From an uncultured Burkholderiales bacterium (GTDB lineage Bacteria > Pseudomonadota > Gammaproteobacteria > Burkholderiales > Burkholderiaceae_E), in NCBI GenBank assembly GCA_903898725.1, contig CAIUGQ010000235.1, positions 1 to 5,341 of the forward strand: DNA of 5,341 nucleotides. The letters are read 5' to 3'. Position 1 is the first letter of the stretch; each line of letters starts with the position of its first letter. The position numbers were made by a program, and so were the translations under genes. The notes under the pieces were generated by a model. That model was given only the letters and a program-made list of their open reading frames with translations. It was not told the origin of the DNA and did no database searches. This document shows positions 5,134-5,341 of this stretch, in pieces.

Positions 5134-5341
5134 TCAGGCATCGAATCGGTCGAGCACCGCGCCCGGGCCGCGGCCCGCTGCGTGGCCGAGGATCGTCGTA
5201 CCGTCGAAGGTGCGTGTGCCGTTGACCCAGGTGCCGTGCACGCCCACCGGGTCGCGCACCAGGCGGCGCGCGCCGCCCGGCAGGTCGTGCGCGGCGCGCA
5301 GCCTCGAGATGCCGACGGTGGCCGGATCGAACAGCAGCAGG
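5134..5341 (-). CDS. Amidohydrolase, D-aminoacylase type, C-terminal end only
   Basis: The last 68 codons of a gene whose start lies beyond the right edge; it ends in TGA at 5134-5136. The visible tail reads LLLFDPATVG, then a DLPGGARRLVRDPVGVHGTWVNG stretch in the middle, and ends in GPGAVLDRF plus two residues. This is the typical C-terminal beta-strand region of metal-dependent amidohydrolases annotated as N-acyl-D-amino-acid deacylases (amidohydrolase family 3): a phrase about the value of a 'DPATVG' segment, then 'VGV.G.WVNG', then 'PG.VL..F'. The metal-binding residues lie in the missing part, so activity and substrate cannot be judged. The receptor gene starts 40 bases after this stop, in the same direction, suggesting one operon. 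Confidence 0.8.
   Translation of the reverse strand, partial: LLLFDPATVGISRLRAAHDLPGGARRLVRDPVGVHGTWVNGTRTFDGTTILGHAAGRGPGAVLDRFDA

Noticed and set aside
5094..5141. N-terminal extension of the Bug receptor to the ATG at 5141
   Set aside because: It would place 16 polar residues ahead of a normal signal peptide and overlap the upstream gene's end; GGAG sits correctly for the ATG at 5093.
4242..5225. A 327-codon plus-strand open frame
   Set aside because: It is antisense to the Bug receptor and the amidohydrolase tail. It is Arg/Gly/His-rich without motifs.
1..5341. CRISPR array, tRNA, rRNA, insertion sequence or phage genes
   Set aside because: No regularly spaced long repeats, tRNA-like cloverleaf, rRNA segments, transposase or integrase motifs were seen on either strand.

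Overview
The window is very G+C-rich DNA in which every gene I can support lies on the minus strand. The organism is most likely a betaproteobacterium of the Burkholderiales. The reasons are the strong G/C third-position bias, a Bug-type (TctC-like) periplasmic receptor beside a CaiB/BaiF CoA-transferase (a pairing greatly expanded in Bordetella, Cupriavidus, Variovorax and relatives), and the chemoreceptor and NtrC-family regulator sequences. Species cannot be assigned from the sequence alone.

In transcription order (right to left) there are two blocks. Block 1 (5341 to 2941) is a tight catabolic or uptake cluster: the C-terminal end of an amidohydrolase of the D-aminoacylase type (partial, 5134-5341), then a Bug-family extracytoplasmic solute receptor (4104-5093), then a class III CoA-transferase (2941-4107). 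The amidohydrolase and receptor are about 40 bases apart. The receptor stop and CoA-transferase start overlap as ATGA, so these two are probably translationally coupled. A plausible but unproven scheme is that the receptor binds an organic acid or amide-type solute, the hydrolase releases a carboxylate, and the CoA-transferase activates it as a CoA thioester. No transporter membrane subunit is in view.

A 303-base gap (2638-2940) separates the blocks. It holds a perfect 10-bp inverted repeat just after the CoA-transferase, a short 9-base tandem repeat, and an AT-rich island with an 11-bp-spaced direct repeat. This island is the likeliest control region for block 2.

Block 2 (2637 to 1) is a DctD/NtrC-like response regulator (1300-2637), then a 181-base spacer with two adjacent hairpins, then a methyl-accepting chemotaxis protein (1-1118) whose 3' end leaves the window. 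The regulator is the most unusual object here. Its fold and Fis-type DNA-binding domain are intact, but the sigma-54 contact loop, the Walker B glutamate, the sensor I residues and two receiver switch residues are all replaced. It may therefore work as something other than a classical sigma-54 activator.
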